NCBI GenBank assembly: GCA_012514545.1
Contig: JAAZAC010000014.1
Span: 1 to 19,623, forward strand
DNA: 19,623 bases
Origin: Actinomycetales bacterium
GTDB taxonomy: Bacteria; Actinomycetota; Actinomycetes; Actinomycetales; Cellulomonadaceae
Reading direction: 5' to 3'
Shown: positions 13,919-19,623 of the stretch, piece after piece
Layout of the letters: each line of letters starts with the position of its first letter
Position numbering within the stretch: position 1 is the first letter of the stretch
Translations under genes and position numbers: made by a program
Notes under the pieces: generated by a model
Databases searched by the model: none
Seen by the model: the letters and a program-made list of their open reading frames with translations, nothing else
Told to the model about the DNA's origin: nothing

Positions 13919-14709
13919 GCGTCCCCGGCGTCGTCGGCGGCGTCCGCGTCCGCCGCGGCGGTGGCGCGCGCCAGCTCGTCCCGGACGACCGCCTCGAACA
14001 CCTCGAGGGGCTGGGCGCCGGGGACGCCGACGCCGTTGATGATGAACGCGGGCGTCCCGGTCACGCCGAGCCGGGCGCCGAGCGCGCCGTCGGCCTCGAC
14101 GGCGGCGAGGACCTCGGGCGAGGCGCGGTCGGCGTCGAACGCCGCCAGGTCGAGGCCGAGGTCCGCGGCGATCTCGCGGAGGTAGGCGTCGTCCATGACG
14201 GGCCTCGTCGCGTGGTCGGCGAACACCCGGTCGTGGAACTCCCAGAACCGGCCCTGCCGGCCCGCCGCGCGCGCGGCCGCGGCGATCGCGGGGGACTCCT
14301 CGGTGACGACGGCGAAGTCGTGCCACTCGATGCGCAGCGTGCCGGCCGCCACGAGCTCGGCGAGCCCCGGCGCCGTCTCGAGGGCGTGCCGCGCGCAGTA
14401 GCCGCAGCGGAAGTCGGCCCACATCGCCATGACGACCGGCGCGTCGACCGCGCCCATCGCCAGCGGGTCGTCGGGGTCGCGGCGGACGATGAGCGCGAAC
14501 GCCTCGTCGATGGCCGCCTGGTCCGCGGCCGGGTCGGCGACCGGGGCGTCGGGCTCCGCGGTGTCGGCTGGCGTCGGGGCCGCGGCCGGCGGGGCGGAGG
14601 GCCCGGCGTCGGGCGCGGGACCGCCGTCGGGCAGGACGAGGGCGAGGGCCACGAGGAGCCCCACGAGCGCTGCGGCCGCCCCGAGGGCGGTCCACCGACG
14701 GCGTGTCAT
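13915..14709 (-). CDS. Membrane-anchored DsbA-family thiol oxidoreductase
   Basis: This protein of 264 residues should act outside the membrane in forming or rearranging disulphides. MTRRRWTALG leads a single hydrophobic segment at about 7-27 (signal anchor). A Pro/Ala/Asp linker covers residues 28-65, and the thioredoxin-like DsbA domain follows. The active site is Cys102-Gly-Tyr-Cys105 (MWADFRCGYCARHALETAPG), and the matching cis-proline is Pro220 in LGVTGTPAFIINGV. Segments RIEWHDFAVV and GRFWEFHDRVFADHA are typical of this family. The start is ATG 14709-14707 with GGGAGG upstream; the frame is open further but lacks homology there. A TAGCGT hexamer (14755-14750) is a plausible -10. The C-terminus is a short acidic alanine tail. 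Its 3' end overlaps the convergent deaminase gene. Confidence 0.9.
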   Translation of the reverse strand: MTRRRWTALGAAAALVGLLVALALVLPDGGPAPDAGPSAPPAAAPTPADTAEPDAPVADPAADQAAIDEAFALIVRRDPDDPLAMGAVDAPVVMAMWADFRCGYCARHALETAPGLAELVAAGTLRIEWHDFAVVTEESPAIAAAARAAGRQGRFWEFHDRVFADHATRPVMDDAYLREIAADLGLDLAAFDADRASPEVLAAVEADGALGARLGVTGTPAFIINGVGVPGAQPLEVFEAVVRDELARATAAADADAADDAGDA

Positions 14710-14749
14710 CTGTCCTCCCGCGGCGGACCCCGGTGGCCGCCCGCCCAGG

Positions 14750-14755
14750 ACGCTA
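14750..14755 (-). promoter_or_regulatory. Possible -10 hexamer TAGCGT for the DsbA-like gene
   Basis: TAGCGT on the minus strand fits the loose actinobacterial TANNNT -10 pattern and lies about 35 bases before the likely transcription-to-translation start. The same hexamer recurs before the transporter and dehydrogenase genes. No -35 box is recognisable. In DNA this G+C-rich, TA-containing hexamers are scarce, which gives the match some weight. Confidence 0.35.
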
Positions 14756-14836
14756 CCCCGGCCGGGCGGCCCGGCGGGGCCCGGAGGGCCCAGGCGACCG
14801 TGACGACGACGGGGCGCGGATGTCGGTCGTGCTTGC

Positions 14837-15904
14837 TTGACTGACCGGGTGACGCCCGAGGACATCGCCCTGGCGCGCCTGGTCGCCCAACGGCTCGTGG
14901 GGCCGCCGCTCGCCTCGCCGCGCGCGGTCGTCGCGCACCTGACGGCGCTGCAGGCGCAGGACGAGCCGGGTGCCCTGCTGTCGGTCGCCCTGCGCTGCGG
15001 CGGGACGCGGGACGACGTGCGGGCCGCGTTCGACGCCGGGGACCTGGCCCGGACGTGGCCGATGCGCGGCACGCTGCACACGGTGGTCGCGGACGACCTG
15101 CCGTGGCTCGTCGACCTCATGACCGCGCGGCCCCGCGCCGCGGCCGCCCGGCGGCGGGTGCAGCTGGGGCTCTCGGAGGACGACGTCGAGCGGGCCACCG
15201 ACCTCGCCGTCGCCGCGCTCGCCGGGCACCCGCGCACGCGCGCGGAGATCCTCGGGGTCTGGGCCGCCGAGGGGCTGCCGACGGAGGCCGGGCGCGGCTA
15301 CCACCTGCTCGCGGAGCTCTCCCAGCGCGGGCTCGTCTGCCTGGGGCCCTACCGCGACGGCGAGCAGGCGTTCGCGCTCGTGGCGGAGCACGTGCGCGCC
15401 CCCCGTCGGCTCGAGGGCGACGAGGCGCTCGCCGAGCTCGCGCTCCGCTTCCTGCGCGGGCACGGCCCGGCGACCGTGGCGGACCTCGCGCGCTGGACGG
15501 GCCTGCCGCTCGGCGAGGTGCGGCGCGGCGTCGCGGCGGTGCGCGGCGAGCTGGCGGCCGTCGAGGTCGACGGCGTCGAGCACCTGCTCGACCCGGCGAC
15601 GCTGGACCGGCTCCCGGACCTGCGCGACGCGGCGCGGGAGGTGCTCCTCCTGCCGGGATTCGACGAGCTCATCCTCGGGTACGCCGACCGGTCGGCGACG
15701 CTGGCGCCCGAGCACGCGGGCCTCGTGGTGCCCGGCGGCAACGGCGTCTTCCGGCCGATCGTCGTCGCCGGCGGCCGCGCGGTCGCCACGTGGCGCAGCG
15801 CGGGAACCGGCCGCAAGCGGCGGCTCGAGGTGGCGCCGTTCGCGCCACCGCTGCCCGACGGCGTCGAGGAGGCCGCCCGCGAGCGCTGGGCGGCGCTGCC
15901 CTGA
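14837..15904 (+). CDS. AlkZ/YcaQ-family winged-helix DNA-binding protein, possible DNA glycosylase
   Basis: This 355-residue protein belongs to the HTH_42 family, which includes the glycosylases AlkZ and YcaQ that unhook bulky or cross-linked alkylated bases. The N-terminal half has LTALQAQDEPGALLSVALRC, where the Q-x-Q motif (Gln39, Gln41) matches the catalytic QxQ of AlkZ-type members. The RTWPMRGTLHTVVADDLPWL segment follows. C-terminal signatures are LLLPGFDELILGYADRSATL and GGNGVFRPIVVAGGRAVATW. Many actinobacterial members are of unknown activity, so glycosylase function is inferred. The start is uncertain: TTG 14837 (MTDRVTPEDIALARLV) or GTG 14849 (about 351 residues), each with a weak ribosome site, so a leaderless message is possible. 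It is divergent from the DsbA-like gene, with a 127-base gap of structured G+C-rich DNA. Confidence 0.85.
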   Translation: MTDRVTPEDIALARLVAQRLVGPPLASPRAVVAHLTALQAQDEPGALLSVALRCGGTRDDVRAAFDAGDLARTWPMRGTLHTVVADDLPWLVDLMTARPRAAAARRRVQLGLSEDDVERATDLAVAALAGHPRTRAEILGVWAAEGLPTEAGRGYHLLAELSQRGLVCLGPYRDGEQAFALVAEHVRAPRRLEGDEALAELALRFLRGHGPATVADLARWTGLPLGEVRRGVAAVRGELAAVEVDGVEHLLDPATLDRLPDLRDAAREVLLLPGFDELILGYADRSATLAPEHAGLVVPGGNGVFRPIVVAGGRAVATWRSAGTGRKRRLEVAPFAPPLPDGVEEAARERWAALP

Positions 15905-15910
15905 GGCGGC

Positions 15911-15940
15911 CGGCGCCGGGCGGCCCGGACGGGCCCGGGC
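15911..15940. terminator. G+C-rich hairpin between convergent genes, possible bidirectional terminator
   Basis: Between the AlkZ-like stop (15904) and the transporter stop (15941) the sequence GGCCC-GGAC-GGGCC (15922-15935) forms a five-base stem with a four-base loop, and further G/C runs on both sides could extend it. It lies in a 36-base gap between convergent genes. There is no U-run. The stem is short, so confidence is limited. Confidence 0.35.
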
Positions 15941-17518
15941 TCAGAGCCCGACGAGCACCTGCACCAGCAGGATCTTCACGATGATGCCGAGCGCGAACAG
16001 CGACGCGTAGCCCGCCTCCACCCGCTCGTCGGTGACGCGGGACGCGGCGTACGCGAGCACCGCCGGCTGGCCGATGAGCCCCGCCCACGCGCCCGAGGCC
16101 CGCGGCGCGCTCGTGCCCACGAGCCGCGCCCCCGCCAGGAACAGCGCGGCCCCCACGCCGACGACGGCGAGCCCCGCGAGCACGACCCGCGCGCCCGTGG
16201 CCGTGAACGCCTGGGCGGCGAACCCCTGCCCGGACGCGAGCCCCACCGCGGCGAGGAAGAACAGGAGCCCGAGCTGGCGCGTGGTGAGGTTGGCCGCGCG
16301 GGGCAGGCCCCAGACGAACGGGCCGGTCCGCTCGAGCCGGCCGAGCACCATGCCGACGATCAGCGGCCCGGCCGCCGAGCCGAGGGCGAAGCTCGCCCCG
16401 CCGCCGAGCGGGATGGTCACGAGCCCCAGGCCCAGCCCGAGCGCCATCCCGATGCCCACGGACAGCGCGTCGATCTCCGAGACCCGGCGCTCCGAGTCGC
16501 CGAGGAACGCCGAGACCGCCGCGAGCTCCTCGCGCGGCACGACCGCGAGCACGCGGTCGCCCAGCTCGAGCGTGAGGTCGTCGCGCGCGAGCAGGTCGAG
16601 GTCGCCGCGCCGCACGCGCGTGATGACGCCGCCGAACCGGCCCGGGATGTCGAGCTCGGCGATCGAGCGCCCGGCCACGCGCCGGTCGGAGACGACGAAC
16701 CGCTGGTGGTCCACCGACCGGCGGTCGTGCGCGAGGTGGTCGGGCAGCTCCCGGCCGAGGTGGGCGACCGCCGCGGCGACCTCCGCCTCCGGCCCGACGA
16801 CGACCACCCGGTCCCCGGGCCGCAGCCGCTCGTCGGGGCGCACCACGCGCGTCCGGTCGTCGCGCGCGAGGTAGGACATGCGCACCTCGTTCGCGGCGAA
16901 GCCGGGCACGTCGCCGATGAGGGTCTCGCGCTCCACCTGGGCGGTCACCGCGACGAGCCCGACGCCGGCCGCCGGCTCGGGGTCCCGGCGCCCGGGCCAG
17001 CGCCGCCCGACGACGGCGGCGACCCCGACGATCGCGACGGTGACGCCGACCGGGTAGGTGAGCGCGTACCCGACGGCCGGCTCGGACGAGCCGCTGGCGG
17101 CCGCGGCCGCGGCGAGGGCCGGCGTGGACGTCAGCGCGCCAGCGTACGTGCCCGCGGCGAGCGGCCCGCCCAGCCCGAGCACCGTCCCGAGGAGGCCGGC
17201 GACCGCGGCGGTGACGAGGAGCACGCCGATCGCGACGGACATGAGCGGGAGCTGGCGGCGCAGGTCCCGGAAGAAGGTGCTGCCCGCCGTCAGGCCCACG
17301 GTGTAGACGAAGAGCGCGAGCCCGAGCGTCTGCACGAGCGCGAGACCCTCGCCGAGCCGCGGGTCGAGCGCGCCGAGGGCCAGGCCGACGAACAGCGCGC
17401 CGGCCGCGCCGAACCGGATCGGGCCGAGCGGGACGGCCCCGAGCGCGGTGCCCAGCCCGACGACGACGAAGATCGTCAGCAGGGGCGACTCGGCCAGGAC
17501 GTCGAGCACGGCGGCCAC
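15941..17518 (-). CDS. AAE-family (AspT/YidE/YbjL-type) membrane transporter with two TrkA-C-like domains
   Basis: This 525-residue inner membrane protein has two homologous membrane halves, residues about 12-175 and 350-525, each with five or six helices. Between them lies a soluble region with two TrkA-C-like (RCK_C) domains. The first is around DEARLRPGDRVVVVGPEAE-like residues (PDERLRPGDRVVVVGPEAEV), the second around DLDLLARDDLTLELGDRVLA. This arrangement is that of the aspartate:alanine exchanger family and its YidE/YbjL relatives. Family stretches include TLGLALFVYTVGLTAGSTFF, GTYAGALTSTPALAAAAAAS, and GWAGLIGQPAVLAYA-like (ASGAWAGLIGQPAVLAYAAS). The true substrate is unknown. The start is GTG 17518-17516 with GGAGG about nine bases upstream. 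A TAGCGT hexamer at 17565-17560 is a plausible -10. It is convergent with the AlkZ-like gene and divergent from the dehydrogenase. Confidence 0.9.
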   Translation of the reverse strand: MAAVLDVLAESPLLTIFVVVGLGTALGAVPLGPIRFGAAGALFVGLALGALDPRLGEGLALVQTLGLALFVYTVGLTAGSTFFRDLRRQLPLMSVAIGVLLVTAAVAGLLGTVLGLGGPLAAGTYAGALTSTPALAAAAAASGSSEPAVGYALTYPVGVTVAIVGVAAVVGRRWPGRRDPEPAAGVGLVAVTAQVERETLIGDVPGFAANEVRMSYLARDDRTRVVRPDERLRPGDRVVVVGPEAEVAAAVAHLGRELPDHLAHDRRSVDHQRFVVSDRRVAGRSIAELDIPGRFGGVITRVRRGDLDLLARDDLTLELGDRVLAVVPREELAAVSAFLGDSERRVSEIDALSVGIGMALGLGLGLVTIPLGGGASFALGSAAGPLIVGMVLGRLERTGPFVWGLPRAANLTTRQLGLLFFLAAVGLASGQGFAAQAFTATGARVVLAGLAVVGVGAALFLAGARLVGTSAPRASGAWAGLIGQPAVLAYAASRVTDERVEAGYASLFALGIIVKILLVQVLVGL

Positions 17519-17559
17519 GTCAGCGCGCCTCCTCGGCCACGGCCCGGTCCACGAGGGGA

Positions 17560-17565
17560 ACGCTA
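17560..17565 (-). promoter_or_regulatory. Possible -10 hexamer TAGCGT for the transporter gene
   Basis: TAGCGT on the minus strand lies about 42 bases upstream of the GTG start, a sensible distance for a housekeeping promoter. It is embedded in CGCTAGCG, a short palindrome. No -35 box is evident. Confidence 0.35.
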
Positions 17566-17692
17566 GCGACCCGCCCGCCGGGTCGCCCGCGCCGGGCGCC
17601 GCGCATCATGGGACGAATGCCGCGTTTTCCCTGGTCAGACCTCCGTCGGAGAACGGGACAAAGGTCCGCCGCGCCCGCCCTCGCGTGCGACC

Positions 17693-17698
17693 TAGCGT
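17693..17698 (+). promoter_or_regulatory. Possible -10 hexamer TAGCGT for the dehydrogenase gene
   Basis: TAGCGT lies about 35 bases before the ATG at 17733 and precedes a leader with a strong GAGGAGGGG ribosome site. The intergenic DNA here (17519-17732) is otherwise unremarkable apart from a small CTCC-GTC-GGAG dyad at about 17641. No -35 is evident. Confidence 0.35.
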
Positions 17699-17732
17699 GT
17701 GATCGAGGAACCGCACTCGATGAGGAGGGGTC

Positions 17733-18506
17733 ATGCGCACAGTCGTCGTCACCGGATCGGCCTCGGGCATCGGCAAGGCCCTCGAGGAGCTCCTCGAGTC
17801 GCGGGGGGACCGCGTCATCGGCGTCGACCTGCACGACGCCGACGTCACGGTGGACCTCACCACGGCCGAGGGCCGCACCACCCTGGTCGAGAAGGTCCGC
17901 GAGCTCTCCGGCGGGACCGTCGACGCCGTGGTCGCCAACGCCGGCCTGGCGACGCCGACGCCGGCGACGGTCGGGGTCAACTACTTCGGCGCCGTCGCCA
18001 CGCTCGAGGGCCTGCGCCCGCTCCTGGCCGGCTCGTCCGCGCCCCGGGCCGCGCTCACGGCCTCGATGGCCAGCCTCATGCCCACGGACCAGGCGCTCGT
18101 CGACGCGATGCTCGCGGGCGACGAGGCCGCGGCGCTCGCGCGGGCCGAGCAGATCGCCGACACCGAGGACGCCCAGAAGATCTACGCGAGCACCAAGGTC
18201 GCGATCTGCCGCTGGCTGCGGCGCAACGCGCCCACCCCGGAGTGGGCCGGCGCGGGCATCCCGCTCAACGCGATCGCGCCGGGCGTCGTCGTCACCCCGA
18301 TGACGGCGGACCTCATGGCCACCGACGAGCAGCGCGAGTCGCTGGCCGGCATGGTGCCCATGCCGCTCAACGGGTTCATGGAGGCGAGCGCCCCGGCCGA
18401 GCTGCTGGCGTGGCTCGTCAGCCCGGTGAACACGCACCTCTGCGGCCAGGTCGTGTTCATCGACGGCGGCAGCGACGTGGTGATCCGCGGCGACTCCACC
18501 TGGTGA
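17733..18506 (+). CDS. Short-chain dehydrogenase/reductase, 3-alpha-hydroxysteroid dehydrogenase-like
   Basis: This 257-residue NAD(P)-dependent oxidoreductase has a classical Rossmann fold. The cofactor glycine motif is TGSASGIG (residues 7-14), followed by Asp32 at the end of the second strand, which favours NAD. NAG occurs at 69-71, the catalytic Ser is in ALTASMASL (about 111), and Tyr151-x3-Lys155 is in KIYASTKVAICRWLRR. The PG motif region (NAIAPGVVVTPM) and the GQVVFIDGGSDVVIRG end are typical. Segments GVNYFGAVATLEGLRPLL and the long loop after the catalytic Ser (residues 115-148) resemble the 3-alpha-hydroxysteroid dehydrogenase/carbonyl reductase subfamily (HsdA of Comamonas type). 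The substrate is unproven. The ATG has GAGGAGGGG three bases upstream. Confidence 0.93.
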   Translation: MRTVVVTGSASGIGKALEELLESRGDRVIGVDLHDADVTVDLTTAEGRTTLVEKVRELSGGTVDAVVANAGLATPTPATVGVNYFGAVATLEGLRPLLAGSSAPRAALTASMASLMPTDQALVDAMLAGDEAAALARAEQIADTEDAQKIYASTKVAICRWLRRNAPTPEWAGAGIPLNAIAPGVVVTPMTADLMATDEQRESLAGMVPMPLNGFMEASAPAELLAWLVSPVNTHLCGQVVFIDGGSDVVIRGDSTW

Positions 18507-18529
18507 GGCCGGCCGGGCCGCCGCCGGCC
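18507..18529. terminator. Hairpin after the dehydrogenase gene, possible bidirectional terminator
   Basis: GGCCGGC (18507-18513) pairs exactly with GCCGGCC (18523-18529) around a nine-base loop. The stem starts one base after the dehydrogenase stop and lies 22 bases beyond the convergent GH5 stop. There is no U-run, but position between convergent genes supports a terminator role. Confidence 0.5.
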
Positions 18530-18534
18530 ACGAC

Positions 18535-18561
18535 CCGCTAGCCGCGAACCGCTAGCCGCGA
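18535..18561. repeat. 14-bp tandem duplication spanning the GH5 stop codon
   Basis: CCGCTAGCCGCGA occurs twice in direct tandem (18535-18547 and 18549-18561), period 14, each copy holding the palindrome GCTAGC. The second copy contains the GH5 stop codon (TAG on the minus strand), and the first lies just beyond it. Looks like a slip-strand duplication of the gene end. Confidence 0.75.
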
Positions 18562-19622
18562 CCGAGCTCGGCGAGCACGAACGCGCCCCAGGCGGTCGGC
18601 TCGCCGGGCTCGTCGCCGTCGAAGGCGCGGAACATCGGCGGGGCCCACCGGTCGTCCCACCAGCACGCGACCCAGCCCGCGGCGCCCTCCCGCTCGAGCG
18701 CGTCGAGCAGGGGGCGGCCGTAGCCGGCGGCGTCCCCGGCGAGGTAGGCGGGGCCGTCGGCGCGGTTCTCGTCCTGGAAGCCCCACTCGGTGAGCAGCAA
18801 CGGGAAGCGGTCCGTCACGCCCCCGAACCACGTCTCCCACCACGCCTGGGCGTGGGCCGGGTACACGTGCGTGGCGTAGACGACGTCGGGGTCGTCCACG
18901 CCGCCGTCGGCGAGCCAGGAGAGGTCGCGCGCGTACTCGACGCCGCCGACGACGACGGGCTGCGTCGCGCCCTGCGCTCGGACGAGGGCGGTGAGCTCGT
19001 CGGCGACGGCGCGCCAGTCGTCGGGCGCGATGCCCTGCGGCTCGTTGACGATCTCGAAGAGCACGTGCGGGGCGTCCGCGAAGTGTCCCGCGACCGTCGT
19101 CCAGAACTCGCGCGTCGTGGGGAGGTCGGCGGCGACCAGGTCGGGGTTCTCGGGCGCGGCGCCGGTCGCGACGTTCCCGATGACGTGCCAGTCGAGGATG
19201 ACGTAGAGGCCCTCCTCCCCGGCCCAGCGGACGAGCGGCTCGAGGTAGCGCCACAGGTAGTCCGGGTCGTCGGCCCACCAGCCGGGGTGCACGGGGACGC
19301 GCAGGACGGTGGCGCCGGTCGCGGCGACGTCCCGCACGAGGTCGCGCGAGAAGCGGCCGCGCGAGTCCAGGACCGACGGGTCGGGGACCATGACGCCGCG
19401 GAGCGTGACGACCTCGCCGTCGGGCGTGCGCAGCTCGGGGCCGCGGACGTCGAGGGGCGGCAGGTCGATGTCGGCGGCGTCGAACGACGCCGTGCGCGCC
19501 ACGGGGAGCCGCAGGTGCCCCTCGCCGAACGCGACGAGGGCGACGACCGCGAGCACGAGGACCGCGACCAGCGCCCCGGCGACGACGGCGACGCGCCGCG
19601 CGACCGTCCTCGACCTCGGCAC
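18552..19622 (-). CDS. Membrane-anchored glycoside hydrolase family 5 (cellulase-like) protein
   Basis: This protein of 356 residues should be an extracellular beta-glycan hydrolase tethered to the membrane. MPRSRTVARRV is followed by one hydrophobic helix at about 11-32 (VAVVAGALVAVLVLAVVALV). The GH5 barrel begins near residue 60. Catalytic residues are visible: acid/base Glu194 in VLFEIVNEPQGIAPDDW and nucleophile Glu279 in FPLLLTEWGFQDENRADG. Other GH5 marks are LRGVMVPDPSVL, GLYVILDWHVIGN and YATHVYPAH. The substrate (cellulose, mannan, xyloglucan or other) cannot be assigned. No carbohydrate-binding module is present. The GTG at 19622-19620 is at the window edge. The positively charged start before the helix makes it a likely real start, but a further upstream start cannot be excluded. 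Confidence 0.9.
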   Translation of the reverse strand: MPRSRTVARRVAVVAGALVAVLVLAVVALVAFGEGHLRLPVARTASFDAADIDLPPLDVRGPELRTPDGEVVTLRGVMVPDPSVLDSRGRFSRDLVRDVAATGATVLRVPVHPGWWADDPDYLWRYLEPLVRWAGEEGLYVILDWHVIGNVATGAAPENPDLVAADLPTTREFWTTVAGHFADAPHVLFEIVNEPQGIAPDDWRAVADELTALVRAQGATQPVVVGGVEYARDLSWLADGGVDDPDVVYATHVYPAHAQAWWETWFGGVTDRFPLLLTEWGFQDENRADGPAYLAGDAAGYGRPLLDALEREGAAGWVACWWDDRWAPPMFRAFDGDEPGEPTAWGAFVLAELGRG

Positions 19623-19623
19623 C

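Noticed and set aside
12002..14844. Large open frames on both strands overlapping the EAL-HDOD, deaminase and DsbA-like genes
   Set aside because: Arg/Gly/Ala-rich translations without domain features, while the overlapping frames give clear family members.

Overview
The window looks like chromosome of a motile, high-G+C Gram-positive bacterium (Actinomycetota). Base composition is very G+C-rich by eye, many genes start with GTG, and intergenic gaps are short. The flagellar gene order together with a cellulase-family glycoside hydrolase (GH5) suggests the Cellulomonadaceae/Promicromonosporaceae neighbourhood. That placement is inference, not shown by a marker gene.

About the first 12 kb is a flagellar locus built around a divergent intergenic region at 8420-8721. 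Leftwards (minus strand) it reads fliA (sigma-28), fliC (flagellin), fliD-fliS-small helical protein (possible FliT analogue), then flgB-flgC-fliE-fliF-fliG-fliH, which runs off the left edge. Rightwards (plus strand) it reads flgN-flgK-flgL-fliW, followed by a degenerate EAL plus HDOD protein. The minus-strand structural genes overlap by 1-11 bases almost throughout, which implies translational coupling.

The main observation is that five flagellar transcription units share one strict promoter pattern. fliC, fliD, flgB, flgN and the EAL-HDOD gene are each preceded by TCAC-N15-GCCGAT, with exactly 15 bases between the boxes. This is a sigma-28/WhiG-type promoter, and it places the EAL-HDOD gene in the FliA regulon. 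fliA itself lacks such a site. A second shared element, the dyad CACCCG-N2-CGGGTG, lies upstream of only the flgB and flgN promoters and is a candidate operator for an unidentified regulator. The fliC-fliD gap holds a 15-bp perfect inverted repeat that serves as the likely fliC terminator and also contains the fliD -10 box.

The right part (13.4-19.6 kb) is ordinary accessory metabolism. It holds a zinc nucleoside deaminase-like protein, a membrane-anchored DsbA-like thiol oxidoreductase, an AlkZ/YcaQ-type winged-helix protein with a QxQ motif (possible DNA glycosylase), an aspartate:alanine-exchanger-type transporter with two TrkA-C-like domains, a short-chain dehydrogenase resembling 3-alpha-hydroxysteroid dehydrogenase, and a membrane-anchored GH5 enzyme at the right edge. 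No tRNA, rRNA, insertion sequence, CRISPR array or phage gene was seen.
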